From: Campylobacteraceae bacterium
Lineage (GTDB): Bacteria; Campylobacterota; Campylobacteria; Campylobacterales; Sulfurovaceae
Assembly: GCA_027063325.1 (NCBI GenBank)
Contig: JAMOSA010000265.1
Coordinates: forward strand, 1 to 6,305
Length of the DNA stretch: 6,305 nt
Direction: 5' to 3'
Below, one piece after another: positions 1 through 5,587 of the stretch. The translations under genes were made by a program, and so were the position numbers. How positions within the stretch are numbered: position 1 is the first letter of the stretch; each line of letters starts with the position of its first letter. Under the pieces are notes generated by a model. The model made no database searches, had not been told where the DNA came from, and saw nothing but the letters and a program-made list of their open reading frames with translations.

Positions 1-1040
1 CCTCTATTATGCTTGTTCATCTACCTTCAATTACATTTAAAGGTACTCAATTATTTTCGAATCTACCTACTGCAATATCTGTTGATAGTAAGAGTGAAGT
101 AGAAAATATCCCAGTAGGTTCATTTCACTATGTCTCAAAACCATTTGGTAAATGGCGTTTTGGTGCCAGTTTGGTAGCCCCTGGAGGATTGTCAAAAAGA
201 TGGGATAGTGGAGTTACAAAACTCTTTGCCCAAGAGTTTACACTAAAAATCATAGAATTTAATCCTACATTCTCATATCAAGTCAGTGATACATTCAGTA
301 TTGGTGGTGGTGTCAGGGTAGTATATACAGATGGCAAAGTAAAAAGCAGTGGAGATGAAGTTGGTGTACCACTTGCTAGGGATATGGAGGGAGATGATAT
401 ATCATATGGCTATAATTTAGCACTTGCTTGGGTACCAAACTCTTTGATGAGTTTTGCTTTGACATATAGAAGCAATGTAGATCTCAAAGTAGATGGAAGT
501 GCTAAAATATATGCAGGTTCTTTGACTACTCCAATATATAATGGAAATGCTTCTGTAACTGTACCTCTACCAGCAACCATATCTGCTGCTGTTGCAACCA
601 ATATTACTAAAGATTTGACACTAGAGTTTGTATTTGAGAGGACTCTTTGGTCAAGATATAAAGAGCTTGATTTCAATTATAATGTAAAATTGCCTGTAAT
701 GGATACTCCAATTCCAAAATATTGGCAAGATAGTAATGCATACAGAGTAGGTATTACATACAAATACTCTCCAAATCTTACTTTAATGGGTGGATATTCA
801 TATGATGAGACACCAATACCTACTACAATAGGGTATGAACTTCCAGATAGTGATGCTCATATTTTTTCTGCTGGATTTAGATACAATCAGAGTGAAAATC
901 TCAGTTGGGGTATGGCTTTGTTGTATGACTACAAAAAATCCCGTACAGTACCAAGCGGTAAGAATCTAAATGGAATATCAGGAACTTTTGATGAGGGTGG
1001 AGCAGTATTGGCTACTGTTGGATTAAGCTATAAATTTTAG
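1..1040 (+). CDS. FadL-family outer-membrane transport protein (5' end outside window)
   Basis: This is the C-terminal ~345 residues of a FadL/TodX/OmpP1-family beta-barrel that carries long-chain fatty acids or other hydrophobic molecules across the outer membrane. The reading frame is open to the left edge (first full codon at base 3), so the Met at base 9 is internal. FadL proteins usually have 400-450 residues, so the signal peptide and N-terminal hatch are missing only because the window starts late. Family marks seen: alternating amphipathic strands throughout, the WSRYKEL segment near bases 640-670 (matching the WSRFKEL hallmark of FadL), a DSDAHIFSAGFRY strand near base 850, and a terminal LSYKF ending in Phe, the barrel-assembly signal of outer-membrane proteins. 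cmoA follows after 7 bp and may be cotranscribed. The family is clear; the substrate is not determinable. Orthology to E. coli FadL specifically is not claimed. Confidence 0.9.
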   Translation, partial: SIMLVHLPSITFKGTQLFSNLPTAISVDSKSEVENIPVGSFHYVSKPFGKWRFGASLVAPGGLSKRWDSGVTKLFAQEFTLKIIEFNPTFSYQVSDTFSIGGGVRVVYTDGKVKSSGDEVGVPLARDMEGDDISYGYNLALAWVPNSLMSFALTYRSNVDLKVDGSAKIYAGSLTTPIYNGNASVTVPLPATISAAVATNITKDLTLEFVFERTLWSRYKELDFNYNVKLPVMDTPIPKYWQDSNAYRVGITYKYSPNLTLMGGYSYDETPIPTTIGYELPDSDAHIFSAGFRYNQSENLSWGMALLYDYKKSRTVPSGKNLNGISGTFDEGGAVLATVGLSYKF

Positions 1041-1047
1041 GGTATAT

Positions 1048-1761
1048 ATGTCAAAAGATAGAGTATTTTCAAAGAGATTGGATAAACAGTTTGAGTTTGA
1101 TGAGACTGTAGCATCTGTCTTTGATGATATGCTTGATCGCTCCGTACCATACTATAATGAGGTTATCAATCTGATAACTTCACTGATTATATTTGAAGCT
1201 ACGCCAAATATGCGTATAATAGATCTTGGTTCTTCTACTGCAAGATTGCTTTTGCAGTTGCACAATACTTCAAAAGTCCCTTTACAACTTTATGGTATAG
1301 ATAATTCACCTGCTATGATAAAAAGAGCTACACAAAAGTGTAATGCTTTTGGAGCAGATGAGATAGAGTTGATACTTGATGATATTTTGCAGTATGAAAT
1401 AAGAGATTTTGATGTAGTAATTGCCAATTATACTCTGCAGTTTATTCGTCCAATCCAAAGACCAAAGTTAATATCTCGTATATATAATGGATTAAATAGT
1501 AGTGGAGTATTTTACTTTTCTGAAAAAGTTGTATTTAGTGATAGAAAACTGGATAAACAGATGATAGATATATATTATGAGTATAAACGATCACAAGGAT
1601 ACAGTGATTATGAGATAGCTTCAAAAAGAGAAGCTTTAGAGAATGTATTGATTCCATTTACGATAGAAGAGAATATCAAAATGTGTAAAGAGGCAGGATT
1701 TAAAGAGATAGATACAATATTTCAATGGGCAAATTTCGTTACATTTAGAGCATCTAGGTAG
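1048..1761 (+). CDS. cmoA: CmoA, carboxy-S-adenosyl-L-methionine synthase
   Basis: CmoA converts S-adenosylmethionine and prephenate to carboxy-SAM in the cytoplasm. CmoB then uses carboxy-SAM to make 5-oxyacetyl-uridine at the tRNA wobble position 34. The 237-residue length fits the family (E. coli about 247). Residues line up along the whole E. coli protein: FEFDETVASVFDDM (15-28) with RSVP (31-34), SAM-binding DLGSS (59-63), DNSPAM (85-90), NYTLQF (127-132), SEK (158-160), and KREALENV (193-200), whose Arg194 matches the conserved carboxylate-binding Arg199 of E. coli. The Gly-rich SAM loop is unusual, with Thr-Ala-Arg where E. coli has Leu-Gly-Ala. The start has an AGGG-type ribosome binding site that overlaps the upstream stop codon. 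cmoB is not in the window. A generic class I methyltransferase is the only alternative, and the family-specific blocks make it unlikely. Confidence 0.95.
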   Translation: MSKDRVFSKRLDKQFEFDETVASVFDDMLDRSVPYYNEVINLITSLIIFEATPNMRIIDLGSSTARLLLQLHNTSKVPLQLYGIDNSPAMIKRATQKCNAFGADEIELILDDILQYEIRDFDVVIANYTLQFIRPIQRPKLISRIYNGLNSSGVFYFSEKVVFSDRKLDKQMIDIYYEYKRSQGYSDYEIASKREALENVLIPFTIEENIKMCKEAGFKEIDTIFQWANFVTFRASR

Positions 1762-1841
1762 ATTTTTTTATTATTTACTGCTCTTATGCACTTTAAAAGT
1801 TTCAAGTTTTTCACCCCTTGGATTTCTCAAAAATATTTCAC

Positions 1842-1872
1842 ATATTCACATTTTATTCACCTATGTGAATAT
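1842..1872. repeat. 10-bp perfect inverted repeat
   Basis: ATATTCACAT (1842-1851) is exactly repeated in inverse at 1863-1872, with an 11-bp spacer that contains another TTCAC 9-mer. It lacks a T-run right after it, so it does not look like a terminator. It can be read as two opposed DnaA-type boxes, or as half-sites for a dimeric regulator. Confidence 0.8.
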
Positions 1873-1940
1873 ATAAAGTGATTTATATATTTTTTAATAT
1901 ATAAAATGACATATTTTAGTATTAAAAAATATAGATTTTT
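1873..1940. other. Extremely AT-rich segment (candidate unwinding element)
   Basis: Only 6 G or C bases occur between 1871 and 1940 (about 91% A+T), with long A/T runs such as those at 1881-1906 and 1919-1933. No reading frame is evident. Its position between two opposed groups of TTCAC boxes is what makes it notable; AT-richness alone is common in intergenic DNA of such genomes. Confidence 0.5.
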
Positions 1941-1948
1941 TGTCACAT

Positions 1949-1972
1949 TGTGAATAAGTGTGTGAATAAGTG
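1949..1972. repeat. 12-bp perfect tandem repeat, two copies
   Basis: TGTGAATAAGTG occurs at 1949-1960 and again at 1961-1972, followed by a partial third unit (TGAATA at 1973-1978). On the minus strand each full unit holds one TTATTCACA box. Box starts are 12 and then 10 bp apart, close to one DNA turn, so proteins bound there would lie on about the same face. Confidence 0.85.
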
Positions 1973-2035
1973 TGAATATTATACTTTTGAGACTTGATGT
2001 TTTGTAATTTTTTGATTTTATTATATTTGAAAGTA

Positions 2036-2066
2036 GGGTGGAACTGAAGTTCCACTTTTAATTTTA
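2036..2066 (+). terminator. Rho-independent terminator (end of the fadL-like/cmoA transcript)
   Basis: GTGGAAC (2038-2044) pairs perfectly with GTTCCAC (2049-2055) around a TGAA loop. Two further G-T pairs can extend the stem below. On the plus strand TTTTAATTTT follows at once (2056-2065), giving a usable U-tract. The stem lies between convergent genes and could also end the minus-strand operon, but on that strand the following bases (CCTACTTTC) are a poor U-tract. It sits about 275 bp past the cmoA stop, beyond the box cluster. Confidence 0.7.
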
Positions 2067-2072
2067 TAAAGC

Positions 2073-2282
2073 TTATCTCTCACCTAGTGGATTATCACTT
2101 CTATTTTTCTTTTTTCTTCTCTCAAAAGCTTCATTTGAAGGTGTAGTAGTTACACTAAAGTATCCATTGCCAAAGAGTACACACCCTTTACATCCTGGTT
2201 CACATGGGTGTGAAAGTAGTCTGCACCAATCACTTATGCCATTGTGTGTAGTTTGATGTTGACAACCCCAGCCACTTGCCAT
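2073..2282 (-). CDS. Small Cys/His-rich protein of unknown function (69 aa)
   Basis: I do not recognise a named family. The 69-residue product has a compact Cys-rich N-terminal half with Cys7, Cys20, Cys27, Cys31 and Cys34, plus His9, His13 and His25. The segment PCEPGCKGC (26-34) gives the spacing C-x3-C-x2-C. The tail is strongly basic, with ERRKKKNR at 54-61. There is no signal peptide or membrane segment, so it is probably cytoplasmic and metal-binding (zinc or an Fe-S cluster), which is inference. It is very likely real: AAGGAG lies 6 bp before the ATG (2289-2294), that site overlaps the stop of the upstream acylphosphatase, and the frame ends just before a stem-loop. It is the last gene of the minus-strand operon. 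Confidence 0.75.
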   Translation of the reverse strand: MASGWGCQHQTTHNGISDWCRLLSHPCEPGCKGCVLFGNGYFSVTTTPSNEAFERRKKKNRSDNPLGER

Positions 2283-2288
2283 ATATTA

Positions 2289-2294
2289 CTCCTT
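2289..2294 (-). promoter_or_regulatory. Strong Shine-Dalgarno of the 69-aa Cys-rich gene
   Basis: The minus strand reads AAGGAG with a 6-bp spacer to the ATG at 2282. The site overlaps the TAA stop of the acylphosphatase gene (2293-2295). It supports translation of this small gene, which otherwise has no family match to lean on. Confidence 0.75.
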
Positions 2295-2568
2295 AGTATC
2301 TAATTGTAAAATCATCATCTATTTTTATATCTGTTACACTATTATACACAATATTTGTAACTTCACTCAAAGGTGAACCCTCTTTTAGTATGGATAAAAC
2401 TTTATTTAGACTCTCTTTATCTTTACACTCTACAACAGCTTCTACTGTACCATCTGGCATATTTTGTATAAACCCTCTAAATCCCTCTTTTTTGAGTTGG
2501 TTTGATGTATATTTGCGATAATATACACCTTGAACTCTGCCATATATTTTAAATCTGTATATATACAT
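2293..2568 (-). CDS. acyP: Acylphosphatase
   Basis: This small cytosolic enzyme of the common alpha/beta AcP fold hydrolyses carboxyl-phosphate bonds such as those in acetyl phosphate, carbamoyl phosphate and 1,3-bisphosphoglycerate. The 91 residues match the usual 90-100. The phosphate-binding loop GRVQGVYYR (10-18) supplies catalytic Arg18, and FIQNMPDGTVE (33-43) supplies catalytic Asn36, so the active site is complete. The start is supported by AGGAG 6 bp upstream (2575-2579), overlapping the TAG stop of the acyltransferase gene before it; 9 bp separate the two frames. The link to the acyl-assembly genes upstream may be only transcriptional, although one known substrate, 1,3-bisphosphoglycerate, is also the donor used by FkbH proteins. 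Confidence 0.95.
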   Translation of the reverse strand: MYIYRFKIYGRVQGVYYRKYTSNQLKKEGFRGFIQNMPDGTVEAVVECKDKESLNKVLSILKEGSPLSEVTNIVYNSVTDIKIDDDFTIRY

Positions 2569-2577
2569 ACTACTCTC

Positions 2578-3204
2578 CTACATCTTGTGGGTTTTACTTG
2601 GCATTTGTAGAGTAAGAGTATATGGTTTTGTACTTTTAATGACAAGTGAACCCATACCTATGGTTGAGTTGTGTGCTATCTTTATACCCTGTCTTATTGT
2701 AGCTCTTACTCCTATCATAGACTCTTTTTCTACTATTACACCACCTCCCAAAAATACAAGAGGAGCTATAGATACTCTATCTTCTATTTTGCAGTCATGT
2801 CCTATTACTGCTCTTTGGTTGATTATTACATAGTTGCCAATTTGTGTATCACAAGATATTAATACCTCATGAGCTATAAATGTGCCCTCTTTTATAGTTA
2901 CACTCTTTGCTATTGTTGCTTTTGGTGATATTAGAGATATAGAGGGGATATTGTGCTGTTGTAAAAAATCTATAAGTTCATTTCTAATTTCTATACCCTG
3001 TTGGTTGACTGCACCAATAGCTATATGAATAGCATCATAACTATCTCTTTTGCTTAGTATTTCATCTTTGTAGCCTAAATATTTGTACTCTTTTAGGCTA
3101 TTTTCAAGAGCAAATATACCAACTATTTTGTGTCCTAAAAGCTCTGCTATCTCTATAACCTCTTTGGCAAATCCACCACCACCAATAATTGCTACTCTTG
3201 CCAT
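2578..3204 (-). CDS. NeuD/PglD-type sugar O-/N-acyltransferase (left-handed beta-helix)
   Basis: This 208-residue protein resembles NeuD, PglD and PerB, which acylate sialic acids or nucleotide-linked amino sugars in the cytoplasm. The N-terminal nucleotide-sugar-binding domain begins with IIGGGGFAKEV (6-16). A left-handed beta-helix of hexapeptide repeats spans about residues 92-190 (SPKATIAKSVTIKEGTFI onward). NQRAVIGHDC (129-138) carries the probable catalytic base His136. The C-terminus ends in QMPSK where relatives usually have G-x-PAK, a small deviation. The start at 3204 lies 13 bp inside the VOC gene, with GGAG five bp upstream. Family relatives use acetyl-CoA. Coming last after ACP and ketosynthase genes, this one may accept an acyl-ACP or a special acyl-CoA; that is inference. 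The target sugar is unknown. Confidence 0.87.
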   Translation of the reverse strand: MARVAIIGGGGFAKEVIEIAELLGHKIVGIFALENSLKEYKYLGYKDEILSKRDSYDAIHIAIGAVNQQGIEIRNELIDFLQQHNIPSISLISPKATIAKSVTIKEGTFIAHEVLISCDTQIGNYVIINQRAVIGHDCKIEDRVSIAPLVFLGGGVIVEKESMIGVRATIRQGIKIAHNSTIGMGSLVIKSTKPYTLTLQMPSKTHKM

Positions 3205-3569
3205 GCAAACTCCACTACCATTTTGTTTCTATCTACTGCAAACATTACATACATATCCAAAAGTGGTGCATATACTCTATCAAGAGTTTGTATCATCTTT
3301 TTGTTTAATATTATCTCTTTGGCTTGTGTATGGCTATCTACCTCATAGCACAAGTGGTGATAACCTCCACCTTTTTGCAAGAAATTCCATGTAAATGAAC
3401 TCTCTTTTGTTGGTGTAATAAGTTCGATATATGTATTATTAGCATCAATTAGCATCAATTGTGCTTCTTGGGTTGGATCATACAACTCATTTATAATTTT
3501 ATCTACTGCCAGATTTTGTAAAAATCTTTGTGGATTTGCTACTACATAACCTATATGGTGAATTTTCAT
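3192..3569 (-). CDS. VOC-superfamily protein, methylmalonyl-CoA epimerase/glyoxalase-like
   Basis: This 125-residue protein has the paired beta-alpha-beta-beta-beta layout of the vicinal oxygen chelate superfamily. It most resembles the glyoxalase_4/methylmalonyl-CoA epimerase group: HHIGYVV (4-10), NNTYIELITP (44-53), GYHHLCYEVD (69-78) and VVEFAW (118-123). Likely metal ligands are His5, Glu49, His72 and Glu120. It starts within an ATGA overlap with the SDR stop and overlaps the acyltransferase gene by 13 bp, so it is an integral member of the operon. In VOC enzymes the metal stabilises an enolate, which would suit epimerising or rearranging a 2-substituted 3-oxo- or hydroxyacyl thioester made by the genes upstream. 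The exact reaction is unknown. There is an exact 10-bp tandem repeat in its coding DNA at 3441-3460. Confidence 0.8.
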   Translation of the reverse strand: MKIHHIGYVVANPQRFLQNLAVDKIINELYDPTQEAQLMLIDANNTYIELITPTKESSFTWNFLQKGGGYHHLCYEVDSHTQAKEIILNKKMIQTLDRVYAPLLDMYVMFAVDRNKMVVEFAWQE

Positions 3570-4279
3570 AATATTCCACCACCATCTACCCTGATAATAT
3601 CACCAGTAATATAGTCAGCTTTTTGACTTACTAAAAACTCTACCAAATTTGCTACCTTATCTACGCTTCCAAGTCCCAATGGATAATCTTTGGATACTTT
3701 ATCTATAAACTCTTTGGTATATACACTATCAAATGCTTGTGTCATTTGTGTAATCATAAATCCTGGTGCTATAGCATTTACTCTAATTGGTGCTATCTCT
3801 TTTGCCAAACCTTTGGTCAGATTATCCAGTGCTGCTTTTGAAGCACTGTAAGTGAGTATTCCCTTTTCTGGTTTTTGTGCGGCAATTGAACTTATGAATG
3901 TAATAGAGGGATTGTTTGGCAGATGAACACTTCTTGAGGAGAATGCTTTGGCAAACAGCATAGGTGCATAGAAGTTTATATGAAATATATCATCTATATC
4001 TTGTGGTTTTATTACTCTAAGTGGCTTTATGCTTTGTTTTCCTGCACTATATACAATAGCTTTAAATTTACCATACTCTTTTGCCAATGATTTTACAAAA
4101 GAGTCTATTTTATCTAGTGAAGATAGATCAAAAACAATAGGTGTTATACCATACTCTTTGAGTTCATTTAGTCTATCTTCTCTTCTAGCTACTGCAAATA
4201 CATTATACTCTTTGCTTAGAGTAATAGCACACTCTTTGCCAACTCCACTACTTGCTCCTACTACCAGCAGGTTATCCAT
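3566..4279 (-). CDS. SDR-family oxidoreductase, probable 3-oxoacyl-ACP reductase (FabG-like)
   Basis: A classical short-chain dehydrogenase/reductase of 237 residues, probably NADPH-dependent. The dinucleotide motif GASSGVGK is at 8-15, and ARR at 31-33 is typical of NADP(H) preference. The catalytic set is complete: Asn102, Ser131, Tyr144 and Lys148 (YSASK). The C-terminal ITGDIIRVDGG block is the usual FabG-type ending. The structural NNAG motif is altered to YSAG (77-80). Lying between ACP 2 (8-bp overlap) and the VOC gene (4-bp ATGA overlap), it most likely reduces the keto group formed by the adjacent KAS III on an ACP-bound chain. AAGGAAG lies 6 bp before the ATG. Other SDR roles, such as sugar dehydrogenation, cannot be excluded from motifs alone. 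Confidence 0.88.
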   Translation of the reverse strand: MDNLLVVGASSGVGKECAITLSKEYNVFAVARREDRLNELKEYGITPIVFDLSSLDKIDSFVKSLAKEYGKFKAIVYSAGKQSIKPLRVIKPQDIDDIFHINFYAPMLFAKAFSSRSVHLPNNPSITFISSIAAQKPEKGILTYSASKAALDNLTKGLAKEIAPIRVNAIAPGFMITQMTQAFDSVYTKEFIDKVSKDYPLGLGSVDKVANLVEFLVSQKADYITGDIIRVDGGGIL

Positions 4280-4499
4280 CTATAACTTCCTTTGCAAGAG
4301 TTATTAAATCTCCTACACTTTTGCAAGATTCAAAATCTTTTGGTGATACACTCACTCCTAGCTCATCAAAATAGCTCATTAGACTAAGTACTGCTACAGA
4401 GTCATAATAGTCAATATCATCTAAGAGTGTATCTTTATCTAAATCCATCTCTGTATCTATAACCTCTTTGATATTTTCAATAAATTCTGTTTCACTCAT
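4272..4499 (-). CDS. Acyl carrier protein 2
   Basis: An acidic 75-residue four-helix carrier protein. The phosphopantetheine attachment site is Ser34 in YYDSVAVLSL, a variant of the usual D-S-L. The length is typical for a stand-alone ACP. It starts in the ATGA overlap with the ketosynthase stop, with AAGGAG 7 bp upstream, and overlaps the SDR gene by 8 bp. It differs clearly from ACP 1 in the same operon (shorter and lacking the extra loop after helix III), so the two probably carry different acyl units or meet different partners. It needs a phosphopantetheinyl transferase encoded elsewhere. It is unlikely to be the housekeeping AcpP, which normally shows the highly conserved DSLD site and neighbours fabF. 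Confidence 0.9.
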   Translation of the reverse strand: MSETEFIENIKEVIDTEMDLDKDTLLDDIDYYDSVAVLSLMSYFDELGVSVSPKDFESCKSVGDLITLAKEVIDG

Positions 4500-5587
4500 T
4501 CTCTATCTCCTTGTTTTGGCTGATAAATTTTGATTTTGGGTGCATATATATTATCAAGTTCTGTAATACAAGCCCCCCAGCTGAGTCCTATTCCAAACCC
4601 TGCAAATATTACCCTATATCTATTTGAAGATACTCTCTTGGATAAAAATGCATTTATTGTACCTGGAATTGAGGCAGAGTTTTGATTGCCATATTGTGTA
4701 ACTGTACCCATAGGCAATCTATCTTCATCAATATCCAATCTTTTGGCTATGTTTTGGAGTATATATCTGTTTGCTTGATGGAGTAGATAGTAATCTATAT
4801 CATTTTTTTGAAGTGAAGCAAACTCCAATATCTCTTCAAACATTTTAGGTACTACTTTGATAGTAAAGTTAAATATCTCTGCACCATTCATATACATATC
4901 AATATCTCTTCTTTTTGAACCATCTTCATAGGATTTAATCTCTAAAGCTTCAGTTGTAAATGGTTGTCTGCAACCACCTGATGGTATTATTAGATGCTCA
5001 TATCCACTACCATCACTATGTAATACAAAATAGCTATCTATGGGGTTACTTGAGTTATCTATCAATATAGCACTACCTGCATCACCCATCAAAGGGGTTA
5101 AATTTTTATCCTCTTTGTATGCAAATTGGCTGGATATATCACCTACACACAGCAGTACCCTATTTAGACCAGAGTTTATAAGCATAAAAGCATTCAATAG
5201 ACCATTGATATATCCACTACACCCCAAATTTATATCATATGCTATAGTATCGGTGGATAATCCTAGTCTATCTTGCATAATAATAGCAGTAGATGGTGCT
5301 TTGTAGTCTGGTGTTTGTGATACAAATATAAGTGCATCAATACTTTTTGGATCTATTGAGAGTGAATTAAATATATCTTTGGCTGACTCTATACACAAAT
5401 TGCTTGTACATATACTTTTGTCTGAGACTATATATCTACTCTCAAATCCCATACTCCTTTTAAGTCTCTTTAGAGTCCTTTCATCATAACCATAATTGGA
5501 AGCCTCTTCTTCTATAGCAACTCTTTTGTCTCCAACTGTTGTAACTATAGCTTTGATTTTTGCATTATTAAACTTGAGTTTAGCCAT
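4496..5587 (-). CDS. 3-oxoacyl-ACP synthase III (FabH-like KAS III)
   Basis: A 363-residue thiolase-fold ketosynthase III that would catalyse decarboxylative or related C-C condensation of an acyl starter with an ACP-bound unit. The triad is intact: Cys123 in LGCSG, His270 in LLHQANRYI and Asn301 in QYGNQNSAS. The C-terminal GFGIGLSWGA block is the standard KAS III ending. The ATG at 5587 is chosen because it begins just before the conserved domain start (KIKAIVTTVG), has AAGG 9 bp upstream and overlaps ACP 1 by only 8 bp. An earlier ATG at 5617 would add ten residues and a 38-bp overlap. It is longer than E. coli FabH (317) and sits among ACPs and an FkbH gene, so it is a pathway-specific paralogue and not the housekeeping fabH. 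KAS III relatives in tetronate pathways act on glyceryl-ACP; that role here is inference. Confidence 0.92.
   Translation of the reverse strand: MAKLKFNNAKIKAIVTTVGDKRVAIEEEASNYGYDERTLKRLKRSMGFESRYIVSDKSICTSNLCIESAKDIFNSLSIDPKSIDALIFVSQTPDYKAPSTAIIMQDRLGLSTDTIAYDINLGCSGYINGLLNAFMLINSGLNRVLLCVGDISSQFAYKEDKNLTPLMGDAGSAILIDNSSNPIDSYFVLHSDGSGYEHLIIPSGGCRQPFTTEALEIKSYEDGSKRRDIDMYMNGAEIFNFTIKVVPKMFEEILEFASLQKNDIDYYLLHQANRYILQNIAKRLDIDEDRLPMGTVTQYGNQNSASIPGTINAFLSKRVSSNRYRVIFAGFGIGLSWGACITELDNIYAPKIKIYQPKQGDRE

Larger units (their letters stand above)
1807..1979. other. Cluster of putative DnaA boxes (TTCAC core) flanking an AT-rich core
   Basis: Eight 9-mers with the core TTCAC lie within 173 bp of noncoding DNA. 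In plus orientation: TTTTTCACC (1807-1815), TATTTCACA (1834-1842), ATATTCACA (1842-1850) and TTATTCACC (1853-1861). In minus orientation: ATATTCACA (1864-1872), TTATTCACA (1949-1957), TTATTCACA (1961-1969) and ATATTCACA (1971-1979). Epsilonproteobacterial DnaA proteins are reported to prefer a TTCAC core instead of the TCCAC of E. coli, and TTATTCACA is one base from the classical TTATCCACA. The left group mostly points right and the right group points left, with the AT-rich stretch between them, as in an origin or other DnaA-binding locus. dnaA and dnaN are not nearby and the flanking genes converge here, so the role (origin, DnaA titration site, or binding by an unrelated regulator) is open. 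Confidence 0.5.

Noticed and set aside
410..676. Minus-strand frame inside the porin gene
   Set aside because: It lies opposite conserved FadL strands, including the WSRYKEL segment, and shows no family features.
1752..1769. Possible terminator at the cmoA stop: ATCTA/TAGAT followed by seven T
   Set aside because: The stem is at most 4-5 AT-rich pairs with too small a loop; the T-run alone is not enough. The stem-loop at 2038-2055 is far better.
1834..1872. CRP/FNR-like operator (TCACA and TGTGA half-sites)
   Set aside because: No TGTGA-N6-TCACA spacing occurs, and the region lies between the 3' ends of convergent genes with no start to regulate. DnaA-type boxes explain the repeated 9-mers better.
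1762..2072. Hidden small gene, tRNA or other structured RNA in the intergenic region
   Set aside because: No open frame with a ribosome binding site and no cloverleaf or other RNA fold could be seen; box repeats, AT-rich core and one terminator stem account for the notable structure.
2585..2862. Plus-strand open frames opposite the NeuD-like gene
   Set aside because: They are antisense images of the well-supported beta-helix acyltransferase, with no ribosome binding site and low-complexity composition.
3441..3460. Exact 10-bp tandem repeat (AGCATCAATT twice) inside the VOC gene
   Set aside because: The unit is not a multiple of three, yet the protein keeps the usual length and the family N-T-x-IEL motif beside it, so it looks like chance or an old, tolerated event and not a phase-variation switch.
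4573..4578. G6 tract on the coding strand of the ketosynthase gene, considered as a phase-variable run
   Set aside because: Six G are short compared with the eight or more typical of Campylobacterota contingency genes, and they encode the conserved Trp-Gly of the KAS III ending.
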